From the NCBI GenBank assembly GCA_901538445.1, contig LR594586.1:460285-524284 (forward strand): 64,000 nt of DNA, in the 5' to 3' direction. The notes under the pieces were generated by a model. That model did not search any database. It was not told the DNA's origin and was given only the letters and a program-made list of their open reading frames with translations. Below are positions 33,043-41,402 of the stretch, piece by piece. This stretch comes from Gemmataceae bacterium (lineage in GTDB: Bacteria; Planctomycetota; Planctomycetia; Gemmatales; Gemmataceae). Every line of letters begins with the position of its first letter. The first letter of the stretch is position 1. The position numbers and the translations under genes are program-made.

Positions 33043-33677
33043 ATGACGGAGGCGGAGTGGCTGGCGTGCAACGACCCGAAGCCGATGCTCGCGTTCCTGC
33101 GAGGCAGGGCGACTGATCGGAAGCTGCGGCTGTTCTCGGTGGCGATCGGAAAACTTCTCGCCCACGGGGGCGCTTCGAAGATGCGGAAGCTGCCTTCCAC
33201 TTGAGCGAGGGATACGCGGACGGCCGGATCGACATAAGTGCTTTGCGGGCGACGACGGAGCAGGCGATTGCGGACGCCGGACAAATGCGAGCAGTCCGGG
33301 ACTGGGATAAATCGAACACGCTTTGGGCCGCTGCGTACTCATGTCAGGACGCTGCGGAGCAGGCGGTCGATGACACGTTGCGCCTGGTGAGGGCTGTACT
33401 CGGACCCATCCCAGACTGGACGCTCTGCCGCATGGCGGAGGACATCTTCGGCAACCCGTTCCGGGTCGTCGCGATTGATCCGCAGTGGCTCACGTCGGAC
33501 GTGCTGGCGTTGGCCCGTGGCATCTACGACGAGCGAGCGTTCGACCGCATGCCGATCCTCGCGGACGCACTCCAGGACGCCGGGTGCGACAGCGCTGACG
33601 TCCTCGACCACTGCCGCGGTCCGGGGCCGCACGTTCGCGGGTGCTGGGTCGTCGATCTGGTCTTGGGCAAGGGGTAG
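33043..33677 (+). pseudogene. Frameshifted Gemmataceae-type protein (SMI1-like repeat family remnant or live gene with an error)
   Basis: ATG 33043 with GGAGGG upstream opens [19 protein letters not shown], then [13 protein letters not shown], and stops at about 33204. The continuation lies in another frame from about 33171: [18 protein letters not shown], then DIFGNPFRVVAIDPQWL and ALQDAGCDSADVLDHCRG, ending HVRGCWVVDLVLGKG at 33677. Together these form one protein with the N- and C-terminal signatures seen in many Gemmata proteins of unknown role. The break is a missing base in the G run at 33166-33170. It is either a true pseudogene or a homopolymer sequencing error. Confidence 0.7.
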
Positions 33678-33887
33678 GGTGCGTCGAGGCCGGCCCTGCG
33701 GCCGAGCCGCACCGTGGGGCCGATGCGGTGTCTGGAGCACGTCGCGTTTACGAGCCACAGGGCTCCCCCACGTGGACTTCTGCTATCCCAAGCATCACAG
33801 GTACAAGCCCCGTAGCTCGAAAGACGAGAGATACGCCCCGGCCCCACGGTGCGGCTCGCCGCGAAGCGCGGCTCGACACACCCTACC
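33673..33887. repeat. 215-bp inverted-repeat-bounded element (MITE-like)
   Basis: Left arm 33673-33721 and right arm 33840-33887 are about 80% inverted matches (ends GGTAGGGTG...CACCCTACC, inner ends CCGCACCGTGGGGCC). The centre, about 118 bp, encodes nothing recognisable. It sits between two copies of the same gene tail, so it could be a small non-autonomous element or a decayed duplication. Confidence 0.6.
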
Positions 33888-33894
33888 GCCGACG

Positions 33895-33945
33895 CCCCAC
33901 GTTCGCGGGTGCTGGGTCGTGGAGTTGGTGCTTGGGAAGACGTGA
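33895..33945 (+). pseudogene. Duplicate tail of the upstream frameshifted gene
   Basis: The segment encodes HVRGCWVVELVLGKT and a stop, almost identical to the C-terminus of the gene ending at 33677. No matching upstream body remains. The rest of 33678-34089 holds the inverted-repeat element and, from 33946, no recognisable gene before the SGNH protein. Confidence 0.7.
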
Positions 33946-34089
33946 GCCGTTGCCCCATCTGTTACCGCCGAAGTACGATCCCGCCCGACCGACGGAGAGA
34001 AGACCGGGCGTCGCGGGAAGATTCGTCCGATACCCGCACGGTCGCGGGAGGTTAGATACGCATACAACCGCCACTCCAAGAGTTCGTCC

Positions 34090-35022
34090 ATGCCCATCCG
34101 TAGGTTCGCTGCCCTGCTCCTCGGCCTCGCGCTACTGCCCGCATTTCTCGGCGCGCAGGACAAGCCGAAGCAAAAGACCATCAAGCTACTCACGGTCGGC
34201 AACAGCTTCTCGCAGAACGCGACCAAGTACCTCGACAAGATCGTCGAGGCCGACGGCAACGTGCTGATCCACCACCGGTGCGTGATCGGCGGCAGCGGGC
34301 CGGACCAGCACCTCGCCAAGGTCGCCGCGCACGAGAAGGACCTGAAGGACAAGGCCGGCCTGTACGGGACCGGCAAGAGCCTCGCGGAGGAGCTGGTCGC
34401 CGAGAAGTGGGACGTCATCACCATCCAGCAGGCGAGCATCAAGAGCCACGACCTCGCGAACTACAAGCCGGGCATGAAGACCCTGTGCGAGTTCATCAAG
34501 AAGCACGCGCCGGCGAGCGAGGTGGTGATCCACGAGACGTGGGCGTACCGCGTGGACGACCCGCGGTTCACGAAGCCGTCCGACAAGGCCGGCGAGCCGA
34601 AGACGCAGAAGGAGATGTACGACGGCCTCTCGGCCGCGTACCGCACGATGGCGAAGGAACTGAACGTCCGCTTCATTCCGGTCGGCGACGCGTTTTACGC
34701 CGCGGACACCGATCCAAAGTGGGGGTACAAGCCCGACGCGAAGTTCGACCCGAAGGCGGCGACGGCCCCGACCCTGCCCGACCAGACGCACTCGCTGCAC
34801 GTCGGGTGGCGCTGGGCCACAGCGACCGACGGCAAGCAGACGCTCCAGATGGACGGGCACCACGCGAACGCGACCGGCGAGTACCTCGGCGGGCTCGTCT
34901 TCTACGAGTTCCTGTACGGCCGCAGCGCCGTCGGCAACACGTTCCGCCCGGCCGGCGTGGACGCCGACTACGCCCGGTTCCTGCAGGAAACCGCGCACAA
35001 CGCGGTCGAGAAGGCGAAGTGA
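34090..35022 (+). CDS. Secreted SGNH-hydrolase-like protein (DUF4886 type)
   Basis: 310 residues from ATG 34090. A signal peptide covers about 1-22 (FAALLLGLALLPAFLGAQ). Block I of the SGNH fold is LLTVGNSFSQNATKYL with the candidate nucleophile Ser in GNSFS. The Gly in VIGGSG and the Gln pair in VITIQQAS are consistent with blocks II and III. DGHHANATGEYLGGLVFYEF provides the terminal Asp-x-x-His dyad. Such proteins are esterases or carbohydrate deacetylases. The substrate is unknown; planctomycetes carry many secreted copies. A hairpin follows the stop. Confidence 0.85.
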   Translation: MPIRRFAALLLGLALLPAFLGAQDKPKQKTIKLLTVGNSFSQNATKYLDKIVEADGNVLIHHRCVIGGSGPDQHLAKVAAHEKDLKDKAGLYGTGKSLAEELVAEKWDVITIQQASIKSHDLANYKPGMKTLCEFIKKHAPASEVVIHETWAYRVDDPRFTKPSDKAGEPKTQKEMYDGLSAAYRTMAKELNVRFIPVGDAFYAADTDPKWGYKPDAKFDPKAATAPTLPDQTHSLHVGWRWATATDGKQTLQMDGHHANATGEYLGGLVFYEFLYGRSAVGNTFRPAGVDADYARFLQETAHNAVEKAK

Positions 35023-35030
35023 TTGCATTC

Positions 35031-35094
35031 TGGTGGGGCAGGCATTCTTGCATGCCTCCTCGGCTGACGGCAGGCAAGAATGCCTGCCCCACCA
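35031..35094. terminator. Perfect 21-bp hairpin between convergent genes
   Basis: 35031-35051 (TGGTGGGGCAGGCATTCTTG and next base) is exactly inverted at 35074-35094. It lies between the SGNH gene and a gene on the opposite strand, so it probably ends transcription from both sides. Confidence 0.65.
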
Positions 35095-35107
35095 AACTTG
35101 AGCACTG

Positions 35108-35545
35108 TCACTTCTTCTCGGCGGCGACCTCGACCACCACGTCGTACTTCCTCTCGTAGCCGAGGATGTTGCCGACGAACCGCACCTTCGTGGTGCCGGG
35201 CTTGAGCGCCTTCAGCACGACGACCGCCTTGGTCTTGTCGGCCTTCTCCTTCTCGAGCGGCTGGAGCTGGAACGCGGCGTCGTCGAACAGCCACGCGGCC
35301 GCGTCGGGCTCGGCGGGGGCCGGGTTCCCGCCGCGGGGCAGAACCATGCCCTGCGCCGCGAGCGTCACGGTCTGCCCGACGTCGACCTTGAGTGTGTACT
35401 TGGGGATGTCGCCGTCCTCGGGAGCGCCGAGCTTCGCGCCCTCGGCCGTGATCGCGAAGGTCGCGCCGCTGGCGTGCGCCACGCCGGCCGCCGCCAGGAC
35501 CACCGCCACGGCGCACGCGCCGCCCCACCACTTGAGCTGCACCAT
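35108..35545 (-). CDS. Small secreted protein of unknown function
   Basis: 145 residues from ATG 35545. A signal peptide covers about 1-26 (ACAVAVVLAAAGVAHAS). The mature part is beta-rich: TFAITAEGAK, YTLKVDVGQTVTLAAQG, and a C-terminal RFVGNILGYERKYDVVVEV. The VGQTVTLA and LKPGTTKVRF phrases recall chagasin or BIG-like immunoglobulin folds, but this is only a resemblance. It is divergent from the ThuA-like gene, with the TTGTCACAAGCACG element in the gap between them. Confidence 0.7.
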   Translation of the reverse strand: MVQLKWWGGACAVAVVLAAAGVAHASGATFAITAEGAKLGAPEDGDIPKYTLKVDVGQTVTLAAQGMVLPRGGNPAPAEPDAAAWLFDDAAFQLQPLEKEKADKTKAVVVLKALKPGTTKVRFVGNILGYERKYDVVVEVAAEKK

Positions 35546-35621
35546 TGTTCGACCCCCGGGATGATGTGTCGGCCGGTCTTCGGCCGCCGCAGATCAGTCT
35601 ACCCGAGTCCCGGGGTGTGAA

Positions 35622-35657
35622 TTGTCACAAGCACGAACTCGGGTGGTGACCCTGGCA
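35622..35657 (+). promoter_or_regulatory. Second copy of the TTGTCACAAGCACG element
   Basis: It is identical over 14 bases to the element before the ECF sigma gene at 12911, and similar for the next 20 bases (GGTGGTGACC against GCGGTAGAC). It faces the ThuA-like gene and lies in the divergent gap with the small secreted-protein gene. Confidence 0.5.
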
Positions 35658-35720
35658 GCAACGCCCGCGGGCGGCGATAATGCCCCGCGTCCCACCACCC
35701 TCCGCACCGGAGCCCACACG

Positions 35721-36575
35721 ATGCCAATGCTCTCCCGCCGCCTCGCTTTTGCCGCCCTCGCGGTCGCTGCCGGCTTGACGGTCCTCCCCGGCGGTGCCGC
35801 CGCCCCGGCCGACGACGACAAGCCGATCCGCGCGCTGCTCGTCATCGGCGGGTGCTGCCACGACTACAAGAAGCAGCAGGAGTTGCTCACCAAGGGCATC
35901 TCGGCCCGCGCCAACGTGCAGTGGGCCATCGCATACGACCCGGACACCGGCACCAAGCACCTGAACCCGGTGTACGAGAAGGACGACTGGGCCAAGGGGT
36001 TCGACGTGGTGCTGCACGACGAGTGCTCGGCCGACGTGAAGGACCCGAAGATCGTCGAGCGGATCCTGAAGCCGCACAAGGACGGCCTGCCCGCGGTCGT
36101 CGTCCACTGTGGGATGCACTGCTACCGGAGCGAGGGGTACCCGAAGGCGACCCCGTGGTTCGAGTTCACCGGCCTGGCGACCACCCGGCACGGCCCGCAA
36201 GCTCCGATCGACGTGACCTACGTGGATAAGGAGAGCCCGATCACGAAGACGCTGGAGGGGTGGAAGACGGTGAACGAGGAGCTGTACAACAACGAGGCGG
36301 GCAAGCTGCACGAGACGGCGCAGCCGATCGCGAAGGGGAAGCAGACGATCAAGCTCAAGGACGGCAAGGAGCGGACCGACGAGTCGGTGGTGGCGTGGAC
36401 GAACACCTACAACGGCAAGACCCGAGTGTTCGGCACGACCCTCGGCCACAACAACGACACGGTCGGCGACGCCCGCTACCTTGACCTCGTCACCCGCGGC
36501 CTGCTGTGGTCGGTGAACAAGCTCGACGAGGCGCACCTGAAGCCGGCCAAGAAGGTGCTGCTCGACGAGAAGTGA
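35721..36575 (+). CDS. Secreted ThuA-domain protein
   Basis: 284 residues from ATG 35721 (a second ATG lies 6 bp later). A signal peptide covers about 1-26. ThuA-like trehalose-utilisation/glutamine-amidotransferase-like fold: ALLVIGGCCHDYKKQQELL (about 37-55), FDVVLHDECSADVKD, VVVHCGMHCYRSEGYP and the C-terminal TRVFGTTLGHNNDTVGDARY. Members bind sugars or act as hydrolases in planctomycete secreted systems; catalysis is unproved. The gene sits downstream of an ECF-type element copy. A hairpin follows the stop, before the convergent TolC-like gene. Confidence 0.88.
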   Translation: MPMLSRRLAFAALAVAAGLTVLPGGAAAPADDDKPIRALLVIGGCCHDYKKQQELLTKGISARANVQWAIAYDPDTGTKHLNPVYEKDDWAKGFDVVLHDECSADVKDPKIVERILKPHKDGLPAVVVHCGMHCYRSEGYPKATPWFEFTGLATTRHGPQAPIDVTYVDKESPITKTLEGWKTVNEELYNNEAGKLHETAQPIAKGKQTIKLKDGKERTDESVVAWTNTYNGKTRVFGTTLGHNNDTVGDARYLDLVTRGLLWSVNKLDEAHLKPAKKVLLDEK

Positions 36576-36588
36576 TCAGGTGAAGTGA

Positions 36589-36652
36589 GCGAGCGGCGCG
36601 GCGTCATCCCGCCGGTGTTGCTGAACCGGCGTGCTCACGCCGCGCCGCTCGC
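36589..36652. terminator. Long imperfect hairpin between convergent genes
   Basis: Left arm GCGAGCGGCGCGGCGT pairs with ACGCCGCGCCGCTCGC, with inner mismatches, and an inner CCGCCGGT/ACCGGCG pair. It is the same family as the perfect hairpin at 58842. It lies between the ThuA gene and the TolC-like gene. Confidence 0.6.
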
Positions 36653-36662
36653 TTGTCGCGTC

Positions 36663-37880
36663 CTACTCCCGCACCAGCGTGCCCGTCGCCTGCCGCAGCT
36701 TCGCGTCGCTCGCGAGGTAGTCCGTGACGGCCTCGAGCAGGTCGCCGCGGGCCTTGAACAGGTCGAGCCGGGCGACGGTCAGTTCCGCCTGTGCGCCGGC
36801 GACGCCCGCGGCGACGCGCTTCTCGGCCTCGGCGACGCGGGCCTCGTGGTTCCGCACCTCGGCCGCCTTCGCTGCCACCGCGAGCCGGTTCCCCCGCACC
36901 ATCGCGACCGCCGCGCGCACCTCCGACTCGGCCTGCCGCTCGCGGGCCGCCAGCGCCGCCTCGACCTCGCGCTGGAGCTTCGCGTCCGCCTTCGTCGGCT
37001 CCTTCTTCATCGCCCCGACCAGCGCGACGACCGGGGCCAACAGCGGGTTCGAGGGCGCACTCGAGCCGAGGAGCGGGTTGATCCCGGTGACGACCGCCTT
37101 CGCGAGCTGCCCGCCGTAATTGTCGCTCGCCGACAGCACCCGCAACAGGTTCAAGTCGGGGCGGCACCGCTTCGCGACCTGCACCGCCTGTTCGGCGTCG
37201 GGCACGTCCGCACCGACCCGGAGCGGGTCGGCCGGCCAGATCGGCGTCTGGTCCGACGGGTCGAGGCCGAGGAGCCCGGCGAGGCCCGCGTTCAGCCCCG
37301 CGATGCCCGCCTCGAGCTTCGCCAGTTGCGACTCGAGTTCGAGGAGCTGCCGGCGGAGCCGCTCGACGTCGGCCCGGTCCGCGGCCCCGACCTTGATGGC
37401 CTTCTCCGCGGCGAGGAGCTGTGCCCGCAGCACCGTGTGGGCGTCGGCCACGAGGTCGAACTGCCCCTCGGCGGCCGCGAGCTTGAAGTACGCCTCGAGT
37501 GCGTCACCGGCCGCCCGGTTCCGCAACTCGTCGGCCGCGTACCCTCGAACCCACTTCGAGGTCTGCGCCTGCTCGGCCTGACGTTTGGTCGGGTGGCTGT
37601 GCGGGGGCTCGTTGTCGGGGTGGTTGTCGAGGTCGTCGGCCAGCGCCGCGTTCTGGACCGCGAGCGACCGGCACTCGGCCGCGGTGAGCCGGCGGTACTG
37701 CGCCGGCCGCGCCGGCGACAGCGCCGCGGGCGCGAGGTTCGCCGCCGACACGTCGGGCCGCACCGTGCCCCGGGGGCCTGCCGGGAGCTGCGCCGGTGCG
37801 GGCCGCGGGGGCGACGCCTGCGGGAGGCTACAGCACCCCGCCAGGAGACCGACGATCAGGAGTACGCCGAGCCGGGCCAT
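36663..37880 (-). CDS. TolC-like outer membrane efflux lipoprotein
   Basis: 405 residues from ATG 37880; the open frame continues upstream without family similarity. The N-terminus (MARLGVLLIVGLLAGCCSLP) is a lipoprotein signal with Cys near residue 16. The body is dominated by long amphipathic helices: DVERLRRQLLELESQLAKLE, and the repeat-like LAVAAKAAEVRNHEARVAEAEKRVAAGV. The C-terminal DLFKARGDLLEAVTDYLASD is typical of outer-membrane efflux proteins (OEP). It would carry export across the outer membrane, though no RND or ABC partner lies next to it. The CDF metal exporter is divergently placed beside it. Confidence 0.8.
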   Translation of the reverse strand: MARLGVLLIVGLLAGCCSLPQASPPRPAPAQLPAGPRGTVRPDVSAANLAPAALSPARPAQYRRLTAAECRSLAVQNAALADDLDNHPDNEPPHSHPTKRQAEQAQTSKWVRGYAADELRNRAAGDALEAYFKLAAAEGQFDLVADAHTVLRAQLLAAEKAIKVGAADRADVERLRRQLLELESQLAKLEAGIAGLNAGLAGLLGLDPSDQTPIWPADPLRVGADVPDAEQAVQVAKRCRPDLNLLRVLSASDNYGGQLAKAVVTGINPLLGSSAPSNPLLAPVVALVGAMKKEPTKADAKLQREVEAALAARERQAESEVRAAVAMVRGNRLAVAAKAAEVRNHEARVAEAEKRVAAGVAGAQAELTVARLDLFKARGDLLEAVTDYLASDAKLRQATGTLVRE

Positions 37881-38000
37881 GCCACCCCCCGCACGCATTG
37901 CGACACCGGCATCATCGGCACGCCCGGCACCCGGCCTGAAGCGCAACTTCCCTACACCGGCCACAACCCGCCGGCCCCCGGGGCTCACTACAATCCCCCC

Positions 38001-38933
38001 ATGTCACACGACCACCTGCACGGTCCGATCCGGCTGTCGATCGCGGCCGCAGTCGTCACGATCGCGATGAAGGGCACGGCCTTCGGCGTCACCGGCTCCG
38101 TGGGCCTGTTCTCCGACGCGCTGGAGAGCGGCGTGAACCTGATGGCGGCGCTCACGGCGTTCTTCGCGCTGCGGTACGCGGCCCGCCCCGCCGACGCCAG
38201 TCACGCCTTCGGGCACGAGAAGATCGAGTACTTCTCCAGCGGCCTCGAAGGGGTACTCATCATCGTCGCTGGGCTCGGCACCGCGGCCTACGCGGTCAAG
38301 CGGCTGGTACACCCGGAGCCGCTCCAGAACCTGGAACTCGGCACGCTGATCGGGCTCGCGGCGTCGGGCGTGAACTTTGCGGTCGCGCGCGTCCTGCTCG
38401 TCACGGGCCGCAAGCACGGGTCGATCATCCTGGAGGCCGACGGGCAGCACCTGATGGCCGACGTGTGGACCTCGGTAGGGGTGATCGGCGGCCTCGGGCT
38501 CGTTCTGCTGACCGGCATCGAGTGGCTCGACCCGATCCTGGCGATCGTGGTCGGGCTGAACATCGTGTGGACCGGCGGCGAACTGGTGCGGCGGTCGTTC
38601 AACGGGCTCATGGACCACGCGCTGCCGCGGGAGGAACAAGACCAGATCCGGGCGGCGATCGTACCCAGTCTGCCGAACGGGGCGACGTTCCACATGCTGC
38701 GGACGCGGCGGGCCGGCCAGCGGCGGTTCGCGGAGTTCCACCTGCTGGTGAACGGCGACCTGACGGTACGGGCCGCGCACCACGTCGCGCACGAGGTCGA
38801 GGCGGCCCTGGTGGCGGCACTCCCCGGCCTGGAGGTGATGATCCACGTCGAACCGGTGGACGAGCGCGAATCGTGGGAGCGGGAGGAACTCAAGCGCCTC
38901 GGCGAGCCGCCCGGCCCCGCAACGCCGGGGTGA
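38001..38933 (+). CDS. Cation diffusion facilitator (CDF) metal transporter
   Basis: 310 residues from ATG 38001. Five to six membrane spans cover about residues 10-205, then a cytoplasmic C-terminal domain. Metal-binding motifs are FSDALESGVN (about 36-45) and EADGQHLMADVWTS (about 145-158), the paired His/Asp sites of TM2 and TM5; the signature AFGHEKIEYFSS follows. CDF proteins export Zn, Co, Cd, Fe or Mn by proton exchange; the metal is not predictable here. The C-terminal domain (about 215-310) ends with the charged HVEPVDERESWEREELKRL. It lies divergent from a TolC-like gene. Confidence 0.92.
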   Translation: MSHDHLHGPIRLSIAAAVVTIAMKGTAFGVTGSVGLFSDALESGVNLMAALTAFFALRYAARPADASHAFGHEKIEYFSSGLEGVLIIVAGLGTAAYAVKRLVHPEPLQNLELGTLIGLAASGVNFAVARVLLVTGRKHGSIILEADGQHLMADVWTSVGVIGGLGLVLLTGIEWLDPILAIVVGLNIVWTGGELVRRSFNGLMDHALPREEQDQIRAAIVPSLPNGATFHMLRTRRAGQRRFAEFHLLVNGDLTVRAAHHVAHEVEAALVAALPGLEVMIHVEPVDERESWEREELKRLGEPPGPATPG

Positions 38934-39010
38934 CCGCCGCGGGTCGCCGCGGCACCCCTCGCGCGTACAACACCCTTTCGATCGCGCACCGCTCCCACAA
39001 GGGTTCCCGA

Positions 39011-40930
39011 ATGCCCGCGCTCCACCCGCTGCCGCACACCCGCACGCCCGCGGTTCTCTTTCCCACGCCCGCAGCGGCCGCGAAGTACGTCGCCCGCGAG
39101 ATCGACAAGCTCGTCCGCGCCCGCAATGCCGCCAGCAAGCCGACGGTCCTCGGGCTGGCCACCGGCAGCACCCCGGTTGGTCTGTACCGCGAGCTGATCC
39201 GGCTCCACAAGGAGGAAGGGCTCGACCTGTCGCGGGTCGTCACGTTCAACCTCGACGAGTACCTCCCGATGCCCCGGGAGTCGCAGCACTCGTACTTCCG
39301 GTGGATGCACGAGACGCTGTTCAACCACGTCAACATCCCGTGGAACAACATCCACATCCCGGACGGCACCCTCGCGGCCGAGGAGGTCGACGCGTTCTGC
39401 GTCGAGTACGAGAAGAAGATCAAGGCCGCCGGCGGGATCGACGTGCAGATCCTCGGCATCGGCCGCACCGGGCACATCGCGTTCAACGAGCCCGGCAGCC
39501 CGCGGAACTCCCGCACCCGCAAGGTGACCCTCGACAGCATCACCCGCCGCGACGCGGCCAGCGGGTTCTTCGGCGAGGAGAACGTGCCGCACCAGGCGAT
39601 CACGATGGGCGTGGCGAGCATCCTCGACGCGCGCCGCATCTTCATGATGGCCTACGGCGAGCACAAGGCCGGCATCGTCTACAAGGCGCTCGAGCAGCCC
39701 CCGACCGAGGCCATCTCCGCGAGCTTCCTCCAGGAGCACCCGGACGCGACGGTGATCCTCGACGAGGCCGCCGCGGCGGAACTCACGGCGATCAAGCGGC
39801 CGTGGGAGGTCGGGCCGTGCGACTGGACCCCGGACCTCGTCCGCAAGGCGGTCGTACACCTCGCGCTGACCGTCAGGAAGGGGCTCCAGAAGCTCAACGA
39901 CGACGACTTCCGCGACCACCACATGTACGAGCTGCTCCGCGAGATCGGCCCGGCCGAACGGATCGGCGAGGAGGTGTTCCACGACCGCATGTCGACGATC
40001 CGGCCGCACCCCGCCGGCCGCGTCGTCCCGCCGGGGTCGGCTCCGGCGCGGCGGGCCGGCGACGGCGGGCCGGCCAAGACGATCCTCGTGTTCTCCCCGC
40101 ACCCCGACGACGACGTGATCTCGATGGGGGGGACCATTATCCGACTCGTCGAGCAGGGGCACAAGGTCCACGTCGCGTACATGACCAGCGGCAACATCGC
40201 GGTGTTCGACCACGACGCCCGCCGGTTCGTGGACTTCGTGGACGAGTTCCTGACCGCGTTCGGCACCCCCGAGCGGGCCGGCGGCATCAAGGACCGGGTG
40301 TACAAGTTCCTCGACGAGAAGCAGGCCGGGCAACCGGACTCCGACGAGGTGCTGAAGGTGAAGGGGCTGATCCGCGCCACCGAGGCCCGCGCCGCGGCCC
40401 TCGCGTGCGGCATCCCGCCCGAGCAACTGGAGTTCATGAACCTCCGGTTCTACCAGACCGGCACGAAGACCAAACTGCCGATCCAGCCGCAGGACGTGGA
40501 AGACATCGCGGCGCTGGTACGGCGGCTGAGGCCGGCGCAGATCTACGTCGCCGGAGAACTGAGCGACCCGCACGGCACGCACCGCATGTGCGCCGAAGCG
40601 GTGTTCGCGGCGGCGCGGCAACTCCGGGCCGCCGAGCCGGCCGCCCCGCCGTTCGACGTGTGGCTGTACAAGGGCGCGTGGGAGGAGTGGGAGGCGCACG
40701 AGATCGAGATGGCCGTGCCGCTGAGCCCCGAGGTGTTGGAGCGGAAGAAGCAGGCGATCTTCCGGCACCAGTCGCAAAAGGACAAGGCGATGTTCCCCGG
40801 CGGCACCGACCGCCGCGAGTTCTGGCAGCGGGCCGAGGACCGCAACATCGGCACCGCCAAGACATACGACGCGCTCGGCCTGCCCGAGTACTTCGCGCTC
40901 GAGGCGTTCGTGAAGTGGAAGGACGCGTAG
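39011..40930 (+). CDS. nagB: Fused glucosamine-6-phosphate deaminase-like / PIG-L (LmbE) deacetylase-like protein
   Basis: 639 residues from ATG 39011. The N-terminal 330 residues are NagB-like: ATGSTPVGLYREL (50-62), FNLDEYLPM (79-87) and GIGRTGHIAFNEPGS (149-163). Where NagB enzymes have Asp as catalytic base before GH, this protein has T153; H155 and E160 remain. A linker rich in Pro and Ala (about 333-355) leads to a PIG-L/LmbE domain with SPHPDDDVISMGG (about 361-373) and GTHRMCAEA, the zinc-binding residues. The fusion would couple amino-sugar deamination with N-deacetylation in cytoplasmic sugar metabolism. The Asp-to-Thr change may be normal for the fused branch, but activity of the first domain is open. 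Confidence 0.9.
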   Translation: MPALHPLPHTRTPAVLFPTPAAAAKYVAREIDKLVRARNAASKPTVLGLATGSTPVGLYRELIRLHKEEGLDLSRVVTFNLDEYLPMPRESQHSYFRWMHETLFNHVNIPWNNIHIPDGTLAAEEVDAFCVEYEKKIKAAGGIDVQILGIGRTGHIAFNEPGSPRNSRTRKVTLDSITRRDAASGFFGEENVPHQAITMGVASILDARRIFMMAYGEHKAGIVYKALEQPPTEAISASFLQEHPDATVILDEAAAAELTAIKRPWEVGPCDWTPDLVRKAVVHLALTVRKGLQKLNDDDFRDHHMYELLREIGPAERIGEEVFHDRMSTIRPHPAGRVVPPGSAPARRAGDGGPAKTILVFSPHPDDDVISMGGTIIRLVEQGHKVHVAYMTSGNIAVFDHDARRFVDFVDEFLTAFGTPERAGGIKDRVYKFLDEKQAGQPDSDEVLKVKGLIRATEARAAALACGIPPEQLEFMNLRFYQTGTKTKLPIQPQDVEDIAALVRRLRPAQIYVAGELSDPHGTHRMCAEAVFAAARQLRAAEPAAPPFDVWLYKGAWEEWEAHEIEMAVPLSPEVLERKKQAIFRHQSQKDKAMFPGGTDRREFWQRAEDRNIGTAKTYDALGLPEYFALEAFVKWKDA

Positions 40931-41048
40931 CGCCCCGAAGAGTTCGGCACCCGGGTTGCAGTGTGAGGAAGAGGCAGACCGGTCTTCGCGACCCGTCCGC
41001 CGACTTCCGCACAGTATCGCCCCACTCCCGGGTACAGGAGTTCCGCAG

Positions 41049-41228
41049 ATGTCCCTCCTCAAGTGGTCGCTGATCGCTCTTGTGATCGCCGGCATCGCCG
41101 CGCTGTTCGGGTTCGGAAACATCGCCGAGGGGGCCACCGACGTGGCCAAGGTGCTGTTCTTCATCTTCCTGGTGATCTTCGCGCTGCTCGGGCTCGCGAG
41201 TTTCTTCACCGTCAAGGCGGCGACGTGA
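41049..41228 (+). CDS. Small membrane protein, DUF1328 (YtjA-like)
   Basis: 59 residues from ATG 41049, with ACAGGAG upstream. Two hydrophobic spans: LLKWSLIALVIAGIAALFGF and KVLFFIFLVIFALLGLASFF, separated by the conserved GNIAEGATDVAK loop typical of DUF1328/YtjA. Members are small inner-membrane proteins of unknown role, often stress-linked. A strong terminator follows, so it is a single-gene unit. Confidence 0.9.
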   Translation: MSLLKWSLIALVIAGIAALFGFGNIAEGATDVAKVLFFIFLVIFALLGLASFFTVKAAT

Positions 41229-41256
41229 CGCCGCGAGTCCCGGCGGCCCAAACGTG

Positions 41257-41302
41257 CGTGAACCGGCGACCACGTGACAGTGGTCGCCGGTTCACGTTTT
41301 TT
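41257..41302 (+). terminator. Strong Rho-independent terminator
   Basis: A perfect 17-bp stem, CGTGAACCGGCGACCAC with its exact inverse at 41280-41296, loop GTGACA, then TTTTTT. It follows the DUF1328 gene by 28 bp and is the clearest terminator in the window. Confidence 0.95.
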
Positions 41303-41402
41303 GTGCGCGTGTCAAGTCGCCTCCCTCCGGTGTCGATAGAGAACACGGGTACACTGCACACTCGGGTGCAAGACTCATTGTTCGCACTTGGCGGAGAACG
41401 AC

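Noticed and set aside
36585..38000. Long N-terminal extension of the CDF gene
   Set aside because: It is antisense to the TolC-like gene and Arg/His-rich. CDF proteins begin with the ATG at 38001.
38288..41251. 987-residue minus-strand open frame
   Set aside because: It is antisense to the CDF and NagB/PIG-L genes, Arg/Val/His-rich with no domain. It is a shadow of high-GC third codon positions.
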